Source of the DNA: JAVHYG01 sp040390025
GTDB lineage: Bacteria > Pseudomonadota > Gammaproteobacteria > Diplorickettsiales > Diplorickettsiaceae
DNA length: 64,000 nucleotides
Direction: 5' to 3'
Assembly (NCBI GenBank): GCA_040390025.1
Contig: JAZJZD010000011.1
Location: 20,953 to 84,952, forward strand
The notes beneath the pieces were generated by a model. It was not told the DNA's origin. It searched no databases and saw nothing but the letters and a program-made list of their open reading frames with translations. Shown here piece after piece: positions 27,259 through 36,195 of this stretch (position 1 is its first letter; the number at the start of each line of letters is the position of its first letter). A program made the translations under genes and the position numbers.

Positions 27259-28314
27259 TTAGGGCCGGTTATAGAGAATATTGCATAATACCTCTAGAAG
27301 ATATTGATTGTCTTTTCTTAAGCCGATAGAGATGCGTAAGTGGCGAGGTAATCCATAATCATGCAAAGGTCGTACATGTATTCCATAACTCAATAATTGC
27401 TTACAAAGAGTCTGACTATCTTGTTTTAGGTCTACACAGACAAAATTAGTATGGGAAGGGTTAACCGTAAGCGATAAGTATTCTAGCCCATGGATAAGCT
27501 GATTACGACCTTGTTGATTGAGTAAGTAAGTTGATTTTGCATGTTCGTGATCGCAAAGTGCTGCTTCAGCTGCAGCTAAAGCAATAGAATTAACGGTAAA
27601 AGGTAAACAATGTTGGTTTAAATTACTTGAAATTTTAGGATGACTTATCATATAGCCTAAGCGTAATCCGGCTAAACCATAAAACTTAGAAAAAGTTCTA
27701 CTGACAATCAAATTAGGGTATTTTTCAATTAATTTTATTGTACCGGGATAATCACAGGCCTCAACATATTCAGCATAAGCTTCATCAATAACGATAAGAA
27801 TGTGGGCAGGAAGGTTATCCAATAAATAGGTTAACTCAATAGCGTTGATATATGTCCCAGTGGGATTGTTGGGGTTCACAATAAAAATTATTTTTGTAGA
27901 GAAATGAATAGCCTCTAAAATTTGAGATGCTTTGATGTCTTTATCTGTATTGGCTGCAATTCTAAGTTCTGCGCCTGTTTTTTCAATAATTTTTACGATA
28001 CCCAAAAAAGAATAGTTGGGAATTACAACTGAAGCTTTTGAATTTATATAGGTTTTTGCTAGCAATTCTAATAACCCTTCTGAGCCATTTCCTAGTGTAA
28101 TAGTTTGAGGAGATATTTCTAAATGTGCGGCTAAACGAGTTTTTAGCGTTAACCCTTCACTACATGGATAGCGGTGACATTCTAATAATGCTTGCTTAGC
28201 AGCTTTTATTGCTGCCAGACTAGGTCCTAGAGGATTTTCGTTGTGCTTTAGTTTGATAGGTTCTAAAATTTTGTCTGTTTGAATCAGGCTATTTTTATCT
28301 ATAAAAGTTGTCAT
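27259..28314 (-). CDS. hisC: Histidinol-phosphate aminotransferase
   Basis: A PLP-dependent class I/II aminotransferase of 351 residues (E. coli HisC has 356). Features: KLKHNENPLGPSLAA at the substrate-binding N-terminus, GSEGLLELLA, NPNNPTGTY, VIDEAYAEY, and the PLP lysine in TFSKFYGLAGLRLGY. No other histidine-biosynthesis gene is in the window, so it may supply another aminotransferase activity, such as for aromatic amino acids; that is inference. It is divergent from coaX with a 122-base shared promoter region. Confidence 0.88.
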   Translation of the reverse strand: MTTFIDKNSLIQTDKILEPIKLKHNENPLGPSLAAIKAAKQALLECHRYPCSEGLTLKTRLAAHLEISPQTITLGNGSEGLLELLAKTYINSKASVVIPNYSFLGIVKIIEKTGAELRIAANTDKDIKASQILEAIHFSTKIIFIVNPNNPTGTYINAIELTYLLDNLPAHILIVIDEAYAEYVEACDYPGTIKLIEKYPNLIVSRTFSKFYGLAGLRLGYMISHPKISSNLNQHCLPFTVNSIALAAAEAALCDHEHAKSTYLLNQQGRNQLIHGLEYLSLTVNPSHTNFVCVDLKQDSQTLCKQLLSYGIHVRPLHDYGLPRHLRISIGLRKDNQYLLEVLCNILYNRP

Positions 28315-28436
28315 CGTGAGGGTATTCTAAGTATAGTAGAAAGCGGTCTTTATTCTGCCATGGCGTTATTTTCTGCTAAAATACGTGGTTTCGGTACTTT
28401 CAGTTATTTCAAGAAGTCATTTTTTTAGAGGTCAAT

Positions 28437-29213
28437 ATGCTATTGTGTTTAGACGTAGGCAATACCCATCTGTTAGGCGGCGTATTTGATAAAGATAAAC
28501 TTATTTTGCGATTTCGTTATGCAACTTCTTTATTAGGGACTGCCGACCAATTGGGTATTTTTTTAGTTAATATTCTTCAGTATCACAATCTTAACCTTTC
28601 TAAAATTAAAGCGGTGGCCTTGTCTTCTGTCGTGCCAAATTATGATTATACGTTAAAACATTGTTTTGGTCAGTATTTTAAAACAGCCGTTTATTTTTTA
28701 TTGCAGTCAGGCGTTAAAACCGGATTAAATATTCGCTGTAAAAACCCTAGTGAAGTTGGGGCCGATCGTATTGCTAACGCAATTGCCGCAGTCTCAAAAT
28801 TTCCTAATGAACCGCTTATTGTCGTGGATATGGGAACAGCAACAACCTTGTGTGCTATTACAGAAAAACGTGATTATTTAGGAGGAGCTATTTTGCCAGG
28901 TATGCGGCTTTGTATGGAAGCTTTAAAAAATAACACTGCTAAATTAATGGCTGTCGATATAGAAGTACCTACTTGTTATATGGGTAAAACTACGCGAGAG
29001 AGCATACAAAGCGGACTTTATTATGGACATTTTGGCGCGTTAAAAGAAATTATTTCTGGTTTTAAAAAGGAAGTTTTTGAGCAAAAGACTATAAAGGTAA
29101 TCGGTACAGGTGGTTTTGCACAACTTTATGAAGGGAAAGGTTTATTTGACTTCCTCGTCCCCGATCTAGCTTTACTTGGCTTAAAAAAAGCCTTTGAATA
29201 TAGTAAAAAATAA
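28437..29213 (+). CDS. coaX: Type III pantothenate kinase
   Basis: Phosphorylates pantothenate in the first step of coenzyme A synthesis. The 258 residues show the ASKHA-fold signatures: LCLDVGNTHLLGG (phosphate 1 loop), VGADRIANAIAA, VVDMGTATTLCAI (phosphate 2), GGAILPGM, and VIGTGGFAQL. CoA is also the phosphopantetheine donor for the carrier-protein system encoded elsewhere in the window. The start ATG lies directly before the first motif. Confidence 0.95.
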   Translation: MLLCLDVGNTHLLGGVFDKDKLILRFRYATSLLGTADQLGIFLVNILQYHNLNLSKIKAVALSSVVPNYDYTLKHCFGQYFKTAVYFLLQSGVKTGLNIRCKNPSEVGADRIANAIAAVSKFPNEPLIVVDMGTATTLCAITEKRDYLGGAILPGMRLCMEALKNNTAKLMAVDIEVPTCYMGKTTRESIQSGLYYGHFGALKEIISGFKKEVFEQKTIKVIGTGGFAQLYEGKGLFDFLVPDLALLGLKKAFEYSKK

Positions 29214-29257
29214 AAGCTTAAGGCTTCGCAACAGCAACACTTATCTGAGACACTCTC

Positions 29258-29998
29258 TTAGTTGCTCTTATTCCACCCAAAAAATTTATAAATATAAAAT
29301 CGCGCAATTCCTGCAATTTCATGAGTTGCGAAATCGCTCATTGCTAGATTATAGCCTAATGGAAATTTAGAAAAAGGGACAGTAATGAAGTCTGCTGGTA
29401 TAGGCGTAGGATAAATATGAAAAAACGAAAAATATAATAAAGCTCGTTTTAAAGTTAGGTTTGAGCTGACAAGGAATATTTGTTCAAAGGGGTATTGCCT
29501 TAGCATAGCACTTGTAAATTCTGCATTTTGAAAGGTATTTTGACTGCGAGGTTCTAATTGGATATCTGCTCGATTAATGCCTAATGATACTAATGTATCT
29601 CGATACGTTGCGGCTTCTGTTTTGCCATTATGTAATGGATCACCTCCGCTAACTAAAATGTAACAAATCGCTGAATGACTTTTACATTTTTTATACAACT
29701 CCGCTGCGGTTATGATCCGTGAAAAGGAAATTAAACTAGGTATTACTATACTAGTATTTTGCACTTTGCTTGTACCTGCCCCTAATACCACAATTGTGTT
29801 ACTTTTTTTCCACTCGATAGTATGGGGTTTCTCATAGGTTTGTAGGAAATAAAATAAAAAGGAAGGAAAAAATCCATTTCCTATGACTACGAAACTAATT
29901 AAAGTGAAAAAACTTGCTAAAAAGCATAGTTTTTTATATCTAAATAATCCTAAAATGAGTGCAAGTATCAAAAAAAGAAAAATAAATAGCGTTGTCAT
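29258..29998 (-). CDS. YdcF/ElyC family DUF218 membrane protein
   Basis: A protein of 246 residues with two N-terminal membrane helices (TLFIFLFLILALILGLF and CFLASFFTLISFVVI) followed by the DUF218 domain: TIVVLGAGTS, LVSGGDPLHNGKTEA, LEPRSQNTFQNAEF, and FLVSSNLTLKRALLYF. The family includes SanA and ElyC, linked to envelope integrity and peptidoglycan in E. coli, with undefined chemistry. It converges on coaX. Specific function is not inferred. Confidence 0.82.
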   Translation of the reverse strand: MTTLFIFLFLILALILGLFRYKKLCFLASFFTLISFVVIGNGFFPSFLFYFLQTYEKPHTIEWKKSNTIVVLGAGTSKVQNTSIVIPSLISFSRIITAAELYKKCKSHSAICYILVSGGDPLHNGKTEAATYRDTLVSLGINRADIQLEPRSQNTFQNAEFTSAMLRQYPFEQIFLVSSNLTLKRALLYFSFFHIYPTPIPADFITVPFSKFPLGYNLAMSDFATHEIAGIARFYIYKFFGWNKSN

Positions 29999-30569
29999 TA
30001 ATTTTTATGCTTAATAACTAAAGATTATTAAATGATATATTAGATTATTAATAAAACAAGCTTATTTCATCAATTCTTGACTCAAATCTAAAAGCATGAA
30101 TAATAACGATTGCAAGTTTATACCCTCGGCAAATACTTTTTAAAATGCTTACATTAGTATAACCGATTACATGGTGGTGCAAAAACAAAGCTTATGGACT
30201 TATGCTGTCCTCAAGTGAGTAAATGTGATTTTTTACTTGGTTCTCTTTCGCGAATAGAAGTATTTGACGTTACAAGTTTTCAAACTTATATGCAAATGGA
30301 TAATTATTTATTTAGTTGAATTACCTTACAAAAGCAATTATGTAAGGTAATCGATTAAAATGATTTAAAAAGTCAGTTTTATTAGGAGTTAAATTTATTA
30401 ACTAGCAAGATTGCTTTTCCTATAATACTTGTGAAAGTTTATTATTCACATTCGTATTTATTTTTTTCAATTATATAAAAAAATATTAGTTTTGAATGAA
30501 AGCAATGATTTGTCTGGATAATAGGAAGATAACGCATAATCAATTTTTAAATTTTTGGTTGCTTGAATT
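29999..30569. other. 571-base intergenic region
   Basis: No convincing gene is visible. It holds a 42-codon open frame (30194-30319) without a good ribosome-binding site and the perfect dyad at 30320-30351. The last part is AT-rich and probably contains the promoter of the MFS transporter gene. Confidence 0.5.
30320..30351. promoter_or_regulatory. 11-base perfect inverted repeat
   Basis: ATTACCTTACA and TGTAAGGTAAT flank a 10-base loop. It lies about 220 bases upstream of the MFS gene and has no following T-run, so an operator, or the end of a short transcript, is as likely as a terminator. Confidence 0.4.
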
Positions 30570-31754
30570 ATGAAGATAATAACATCGGATATTGCTTGGC
30601 GTCAGCAGGCGCGTTTGGTTGTGTTTTCACAATTTATCATTATTTTAGTGCTTGATATGAGCGGTCCTTATTGGCCGCTTATTTTATCTTCCTTGCACTC
30701 ATTAAACCCTCATGCTTTATTATATTGGAGCGGAGCTATTTATGTGGCACCGTTTTTGACAACAATTTTTACGACTTTATTATGGACACGGATGGGGGAG
30801 CGAATAGGCTACAAAAAAATGGTATTGCGTGCGGGATTTGCTTTAGCCGCAACCCAATGGTCTTTGATTTTTTTAAATAATCCGTGGTTAATTTTTAGTA
30901 TTAGATTATTGCAAGGCGCTTTAGCAGGATTTACCGCAGCTGCACAGGCCTGGTCATTGGCTATGACGCCTATTAATGTACATAGTCAGGTACTAGGTCG
31001 TTTACAAGCAGCTACGGCTATGGGAAGCATTGTGGGACCAGTATGTGGTGGAATGATGTCGCATTACTATGGCTACGTATCAATTTTTATTTTATCAGGA
31101 TGTATTTGTTTACTGATTAGCAGTATTCTAGCAATATATCTTCAGGAAAACCCTAAAAATCCAAGTCTCTCAAAGAATAAAAAACAAAAAAATTTTTTTT
31201 GGGGGGAGCGGCGTAAAAATTTATTACTTTTTTTAATTTGTAGTACACAAGCGGCCCGATGGATGCCTACACCTTTTTTTGCTTTGTATGTTATACAACA
31301 ATTACATGCTGGTAATTTAACTTTAGGATTTATTTATGCCAGTATTGCTTTAGCTATTTCTTTGACAACGCCTAGTTTTGGCCGAGTAATTGATCGCCAG
31401 CCAACTTATGTTTGGACAAAATTATGTTTAGTGTTTGCTTTATTGTTAAGTGGGATAGTGCAATTGGGATTTGCTTTTATTACACGTTCTTATTTTGCCT
31501 TTATTTTAAGTATATTTTGGGGAGTTGGTTTAGGCATTATTTCTCTAGTATTGTTTACTTTTTTATTGAAAGATGCTAACGATAGTACAAGGGCGAATGC
31601 AGTAGGTTTAGGAAATACCGCTTTAAAGTTAGGCAATCTTCTCGGTATTATCGCTGGAGCGTTGGTACAAGCAGGAGGGCATTTTATGGTAAGCTTTATG
31701 GTTATCGGTTGCTTTTACTTTCTTTTGGCTGTTTTAGCAGGCTGCTATAAATGA
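30570..31754 (+). CDS. MFS transporter
   Basis: A 12-helix major facilitator protein of 394 residues. The family motif after helix 2 is visible as TRMGERIGYKKMVL. The RLLQGALAGFTAAAQAW segment and the GPVCGGMMSHYYGY motif are typical of drug/multidrug-efflux-type members. The central cytoplasmic loop (about residues 196-212) is encoded by adjacent A, T8 and G6 runs, an unusual homopolymer cluster. The substrate is unknown. It precedes a GtrA-like gene on the same strand by 72 bases. Confidence 0.85.
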   Translation: MKIITSDIAWRQQARLVVFSQFIIILVLDMSGPYWPLILSSLHSLNPHALLYWSGAIYVAPFLTTIFTTLLWTRMGERIGYKKMVLRAGFALAATQWSLIFLNNPWLIFSIRLLQGALAGFTAAAQAWSLAMTPINVHSQVLGRLQAATAMGSIVGPVCGGMMSHYYGYVSIFILSGCICLLISSILAIYLQENPKNPSLSKNKKQKNFFWGERRKNLLLFLICSTQAARWMPTPFFALYVIQQLHAGNLTLGFIYASIALAISLTTPSFGRVIDRQPTYVWTKLCLVFALLLSGIVQLGFAFITRSYFAFILSIFWGVGLGIISLVLFTFLLKDANDSTRANAVGLGNTALKLGNLLGIIAGALVQAGGHFMVSFMVIGCFYFLLAVLAGCYK

Positions 31755-31826
31755 AGCGATTTGTATAATAGAGTTGTAATGCGGGCGGAATAAGTACTAA
31801 AATTACGGTTAATTAACGCAGAGATT

Positions 31827-32276
31827 ATGCTCCTTGATTTCACTAACACTATTATAAATACCTCAAAACGTATAAGCTCAATTAAGTTATCAAATATTCT
31901 TATGAAAGCACTTCTCGGTCAATTTTCACGTTTCTTTATTGCAGGCGCTTCATCAGCTGTGGTTCAGTTTTCTGTTTTAATAAGTTTAGTCGAGCACTTT
32001 TCTGTCAGACCTATTTTTGCTTCTACGCTGGGTTATTTAGCAGGGGCATTTATTAATTATCTTCTTAATCATTATTTTACCTTTAAAAGTACATTACCTC
32101 ATCGACAAGCTTTATTCCGTTTTTCGATTAACTCTCTTTTTGGATTTTTTATTAATTTTTCGATGATGTATGTTTTTTTGAATTATTATCCTTATTTATT
32201 AAGCCAAGTGTTGACCTCAATTATAATTTTAAGCTGGAATTTTTTAATTCACCGGTGTTGGACTTTTCGAGCCTAA
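31827..32276 (+). CDS. GtrA-like small four-helix membrane protein
   Basis: A protein of 149 residues with four membrane helices. GtrA family motifs are visible: FSRFFIAGASSAVVQFSVL, GYLAGAFINYLLNHYFTFKS, RFSINSLFGFFINFSMMY, and the ending LSWNFLIHRCWTFRA. The family helps translocate lipid-linked sugars across the inner membrane for surface polysaccharide modification. No glycosyltransferase is intact nearby. An internal ATG at 31902 is an alternative start closer to the usual family length. Confidence 0.83.
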   Translation: MLLDFTNTIINTSKRISSIKLSNILMKALLGQFSRFFIAGASSAVVQFSVLISLVEHFSVRPIFASTLGYLAGAFINYLLNHYFTFKSTLPHRQALFRFSINSLFGFFINFSMMYVFLNYYPYLLSQVLTSIIILSWNFLIHRCWTFRA

Positions 32277-32817
32277 AAATTAAGTGTTAAGCTTTTAACC
32301 ATTTCGGTAATTCACTAACTTCTGAAATTAGCTCGCCTTGGGAGTAAGAATAGATTTTAATCCCAATTAATCAACTTCCAGGAATTTTTTTCGTTATACT
32401 GAATAACATTTTTTGTTTCAGAATTGAGTCGATGCTCATGAAGCATAATTGATCAGCAGTTTTGAAAAAGTTACTTCGCTTCCTATTGGGTAGTTCATTA
32501 CTTTAAACGCAGCTTATTGGCTTTAGCATGCGTATCCCTGGCCATGATAGTGTTTTCTATTATTACTTTAATGATGAAAATATAAAATTGGACAATTAAT
32601 AAATGCTCGACGAATAATTTTTGGATTTGCTTTTTTTTTAAATTCAATGCTGCTTTGTTTATTGGGTAAATAAAATTTTTCAGTGAATGTTCGGCCTTAT
32701 CAAAAAATACTAGGGGGGGTGAGTTAGCTAAAAAAATATAAAAATTGGCGTATTAATTTTAATTTATGTTAAAGTTTATTTGATTTTTTTAAAAAAATAA
32801 GTGAACTTAAATTAACT
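32277..32817. other. 541-base intergenic region with possible gene relics and promoter of the adenylation gene
   Basis: Two coding-like remnants are seen. On the minus strand (about 32288-32420) there is a tail reading IKIYSYSQGELISEVSELP, interrupted by a stop. On the plus strand (about 32466-32586) there is a membrane-like stretch, LLALACVSLAMIVFSIITLM. Neither is a complete gene. A run of seven G (32713-32719) lies 99 bases before the next start codon. The final 80 bases are AT-rich and probably contain its promoter. Confidence 0.4.
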
Positions 32818-35800
32818 ATGTCTAAAATAACAAAAATACAAGAATTATTTGAAAAACAAGCGCTACTTTTTCCTGACAAGGTTGCTATTATCTATTCAGG
32901 TAATAAAATAACTTATTCTAGGTTAAATGAAACAGCTAATCAGCTTGCTCATTTTATGGTTCATGCAGGTGTAAAGCCAGGAGATTTGATACCTTTATTT
33001 GCAGATAAGAAAATAGAAACTCTTATTGCTATATTAGCTACATTAAAGACTGGAGCTGCGTTTTTTCTATTTAATCCTGAGCGGCTTGAAAAGCCAATTT
33101 ATCCAATTCTAGAAACTATTAGCGCGAGACATCTGATTAGTCAATCCTCCCTATTAAATCACTTTACAAGTTATTCAGGTTCTATAATTAATTTAACTAA
33201 TTTACTAGAAACCGTATCGGCCTTCCCTAAGGAAAAAGCACCTATTATAGAAAAAAATAACAATGAGTATGCCTACGGCATATTAACGTCAGGAACAACA
33301 GGAAATCCAAAATATGTGGTAGTTACACATCAAAATCTATTAGATACTTATTATTCATGGGGTTCTGTCTATCATTTATCATCAACAGATGTTCACTTAC
33401 AGATGGCAGCTATTGGATTTGATGTCTTTATAGGTGATTGGGTTCGTGCTCTGTGCTCTGGGGCTCAATTGGTGCTTTGTCCTAAAGAAACCCTATTACA
33501 ACCAAAGGTGTTGTATGATTTGATCGTTACGCATGAAATTACTTGCGCTGAGTTTGTTCCTGCTACGTTGAGAGGGTTATTAAATTTTCTGGAACAAAAA
33601 GCGTTGCGATTAGAACAATTTCGTCTGATGATTTGCGGTTCAGACCAATGGTCTATGGATGAATACCGTCGAATTAAACGGCGTTGTCTTTCTAAAGCAC
33701 GCGTCATCAATTCTTATGGTTTAAGTGAAGCAACTATCGATAGCACTTACTTTGAAGAAACAGATGATACTGCTCCAGTCTTGCCAGCAACCTCTTTAGT
33801 TCCTGCAGGCAAACCCTTTCCTCATGTAAGAATTTATTTGTTAGATGAACAAGGTCAGCCTGTGCCTTGCGGTGAAGAAGGAGAGATCTACATTGGGGGA
33901 AGTGGGGTAGCCTCCTATCTAGGTCAACCGCAAATTACGATGGAGCGTTTTTTCCCCGATCCTCATTATCCCGCTCAAAAAATGTATAAGACTGGTGATA
34001 CAGGCCAGTTTCTACCCAATGGAAATTTAGGGTTTTTAGGTCGAAATAAGCGACATGTTAACTATTATGGCAAAAAGATAGAACTTTCCACCATTGAATT
34101 TTTACTCAATCAACATCCAGGGATCAATCATGTGTTAGTTACTTCTGAGATAAGTCAACCTAATAAAGTTAGTTTGGACTGCTTTATAGACTTAAACGAT
34201 GCCGCAATTAACTATAGTACATTAAGGGAATATTTAAGGGATTCCTTATCGCATTTTACGATACCTACAAAATTCTATGTCGTAAAGCAAATGGCTCTAA
34301 CAGCGAATGGCAAGTTAGATAGAAAAGCTACTTCACAAGTAGTTGTAAGGGAGATAAAACCTGACCTGACGCCGCCAAATACAGCATTGCAGTCTGAACT
34401 AATTAATTTATGGCAAGAAATTTTATCAACAGAAGCCATTGGGCTTCACACTAATTTTTATGATTTAGGGGGTTCCTCTTTGCTTTTTGTGCAGATGCTA
34501 GAAAGAGTTAATCAACGTTTTGATCTTTCTTTACCCTCCGCACTTTCTATAAAAACGATAAAAGAATTATCGGATACCATTCAGTCTTTAAGTAAGGGGT
34601 TATCTATTGACTCAAGAAAACAAAAAACTGTTCACCGTATTGCAATTATTGGAGGGGGGCCCGCAGCAGTTTCCTTGTGTGGACAACTAGTAGAGCAAAT
34701 TAAAAATTCCGGCGTAGAAAGCTGCATAGAAATTGTAGTTTTTGAAAAAAATGACGTTATCGGCTCCGGCTTACCTTATAAAGAAAAAGAAGCATCCTAT
34801 ATCCTAAATTTGCCTAAAGATCAGATGGAGGCTATCCCAGGTAAAACTGGAGAATTTTCTGCGTGGTTAAAAACTAATTATTTAGACGATACTTTGTTTC
34901 CTCCACGTTATACTTTTGGACAGTATTTGGAATATCTCTCTAAAAAAATTCAAGAGGAAGCCGGAAACTATGATATTAGTGTTAAGTATTTGACACGTAC
35001 TACGGTGCTGAACATCAGCCAATTAGATGACAGATTCCTTATTCAGAGTAGCAAAGGCGAACGGAAAGCAGATTATGTCGTATTATGTACAGGGCACATG
35101 CCTTCTGAAATATGCCATGAATATATAGGCAAACCTGGATATTGGCACAGTCCATGGGATAATGAGGCTTTTTCGAGTTTAGGGTGTAATGAAACCGTTG
35201 GTATTATAGGAACTCGGTTAACAGCCATTGATATAGCGGTTAGACTTTTAAATCAAAAGCATCGTGGTCAAATCATCATGGCTTCACGGAGTGGGTTATT
35301 ACCTACGGTGTTAGCTAAAAAAATTCCTCCCTATCCATTGCAATATTTAAAATTAGATTCTATTCCAGTTTCGATAGAACTATCGGTTTTCATTAATCTC
35401 CTTTTTAAGGAAATTAGCGTTGCGCAAGGCAAGCTATGTAGTTTTAGCTCAATCGCAAAATCATATAAAGACATCACGCCATTAGAGTGGTTAACCAGGG
35501 AAATTAACCAATCAGAAAAAGGACTAAAACTTTGGCAACAAATCCTGTTCTCTATTTACCCGACGTTGCCTACGATATGGTCCAGACTAAGTTTGCTGGA
35601 TCAGAAGAAGTTTTTGTTGGAGTATAACTCTACTTTTATGACCTACTTAGCTGCTTTTCCGCTGGATAATGCTTATAGAATAAAGGGGTTACTAGAATCG
35701 GGTCAATTGAAAATATTAGGGGGATTACAAGCGATAAAGCAACAAGAAGGGAAATATATCTTGCAAGGAGGAAATGGAGTAGCCAAAACAAACTATCTTT

Positions 35801-36186
35801 TTAATGCAACAGGCCCGGGTTACAATGTAGCTTACCAGCCTCTCTATAGTAAAATGTTGCATCAAGGCCTTATATGCCAGCATCCGCTCGGAGGACTCGA
35901 TGTTTATCCACAAACCTTACAGGTTTTAACTCCTCAGAGACAATTTAGCAGTAAGTTGTTTGCGATAGGCGAACTAACCAGAGGAAGAGCTTTAGCAACA
36001 ACCGATATGGCGAGTGTAACAAATCAAGCTAATCGAGTTTCTCAGTGCATCAGTCGAAAAATAACTCAGAGTGTGATTTGTAAACCAATTACAAGAAACT
36101 ATCATGTATTCAGTTTTTTTGCGAAGCCTGTTAGCAGGCGTTTACCTGGGCTTCAATTAATAAGTAAATACTTTTCAAGGGGATAA
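32818..36186 (+). CDS. NRPS-like adenylation - carrier - FAD/NAD(P)-binding oxidoreductase hybrid
   Basis: A 1122-residue three-part enzyme. Residues 1-500 are an NRPS-type adenylation domain with core motifs A3 TSGTTGNPK (about 156), A4 FDVFIGDW (Asp as at position 235 of amino-acid-activating domains), A5 NSYGLSEAT, A6 GEIYIGGSGVASYLG, A7 YKTGDTG, A8 GRNKRHVNYYGKKIEL, and A10 NGKLDRKA (about 497). Residues about 520-590 form a carrier domain with LGGSSL, Ser554 being the predicted phosphopantetheine site. From about 605 there is a dinucleotide-binding oxidoreductase (IAIIGGGPAA; YILNLPKDQMEAI; VGIIGTRLTAIDIA; FAIGELTRG) like the YdhS-type FAD/NAD(P)-binding family. No condensation or thioesterase domain is present. 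Predicted: activation, tethering and redox modification of one acyl or amino-acyl unit. The substrate and product are unknown. The histidine-kinase gene follows after 9 bases. Confidence 0.82.
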   Translation: MSKITKIQELFEKQALLFPDKVAIIYSGNKITYSRLNETANQLAHFMVHAGVKPGDLIPLFADKKIETLIAILATLKTGAAFFLFNPERLEKPIYPILETISARHLISQSSLLNHFTSYSGSIINLTNLLETVSAFPKEKAPIIEKNNNEYAYGILTSGTTGNPKYVVVTHQNLLDTYYSWGSVYHLSSTDVHLQMAAIGFDVFIGDWVRALCSGAQLVLCPKETLLQPKVLYDLIVTHEITCAEFVPATLRGLLNFLEQKALRLEQFRLMICGSDQWSMDEYRRIKRRCLSKARVINSYGLSEATIDSTYFEETDDTAPVLPATSLVPAGKPFPHVRIYLLDEQGQPVPCGEEGEIYIGGSGVASYLGQPQITMERFFPDPHYPAQKMYKTGDTGQFLPNGNLGFLGRNKRHVNYYGKKIELSTIEFLLNQHPGINHVLVTSEISQPNKVSLDCFIDLNDAAINYSTLREYLRDSLSHFTIPTKFYVVKQMALTANGKLDRKATSQVVVREIKPDLTPPNTALQSELINLWQEILSTEAIGLHTNFYDLGGSSLLFVQMLERVNQRFDLSLPSALSIKTIKELSDTIQSLSKGLSIDSRKQKTVHRIAIIGGGPAAVSLCGQLVEQIKNSGVESCIEIVVFEKNDVIGSGLPYKEKEASYILNLPKDQMEAIPGKTGEFSAWLKTNYLDDTLFPPRYTFGQYLEYLSKKIQEEAGNYDISVKYLTRTTVLNISQLDDRFLIQSSKGERKADYVVLCTGHMPSEICHEYIGKPGYWHSPWDNEAFSSLGCNETVGIIGTRLTAIDIAVRLLNQKHRGQIIMASRSGLLPTVLAKKIPPYPLQYLKLDSIPVSIELSVFINLLFKEISVAQGKLCSFSSIAKSYKDITPLEWLTREINQSEKGLKLWQQILFSIYPTLPTIWSRLSLLDQKKFLLEYNSTFMTYLAAFPLDNAYRIKGLLESGQLKILGGLQAIKQQEGKYILQGGNGVAKTNYLFNATGPGYNVAYQPLYSKMLHQGLICQHPLGGLDVYPQTLQVLTPQRQFSSKLFAIGELTRGRALATTDMASVTNQANRVSQCISRKITQSVICKPITRNYHVFSFFAKPVSRRLPGLQLISKYFSRG

Positions 36187-36195
36187 TAAAAATAT

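Noticed and set aside
30194..30319. 42-codon ORF before the MFS gene
   Set aside because: No good ribosome-binding site and no recognisable motif; likely chance.
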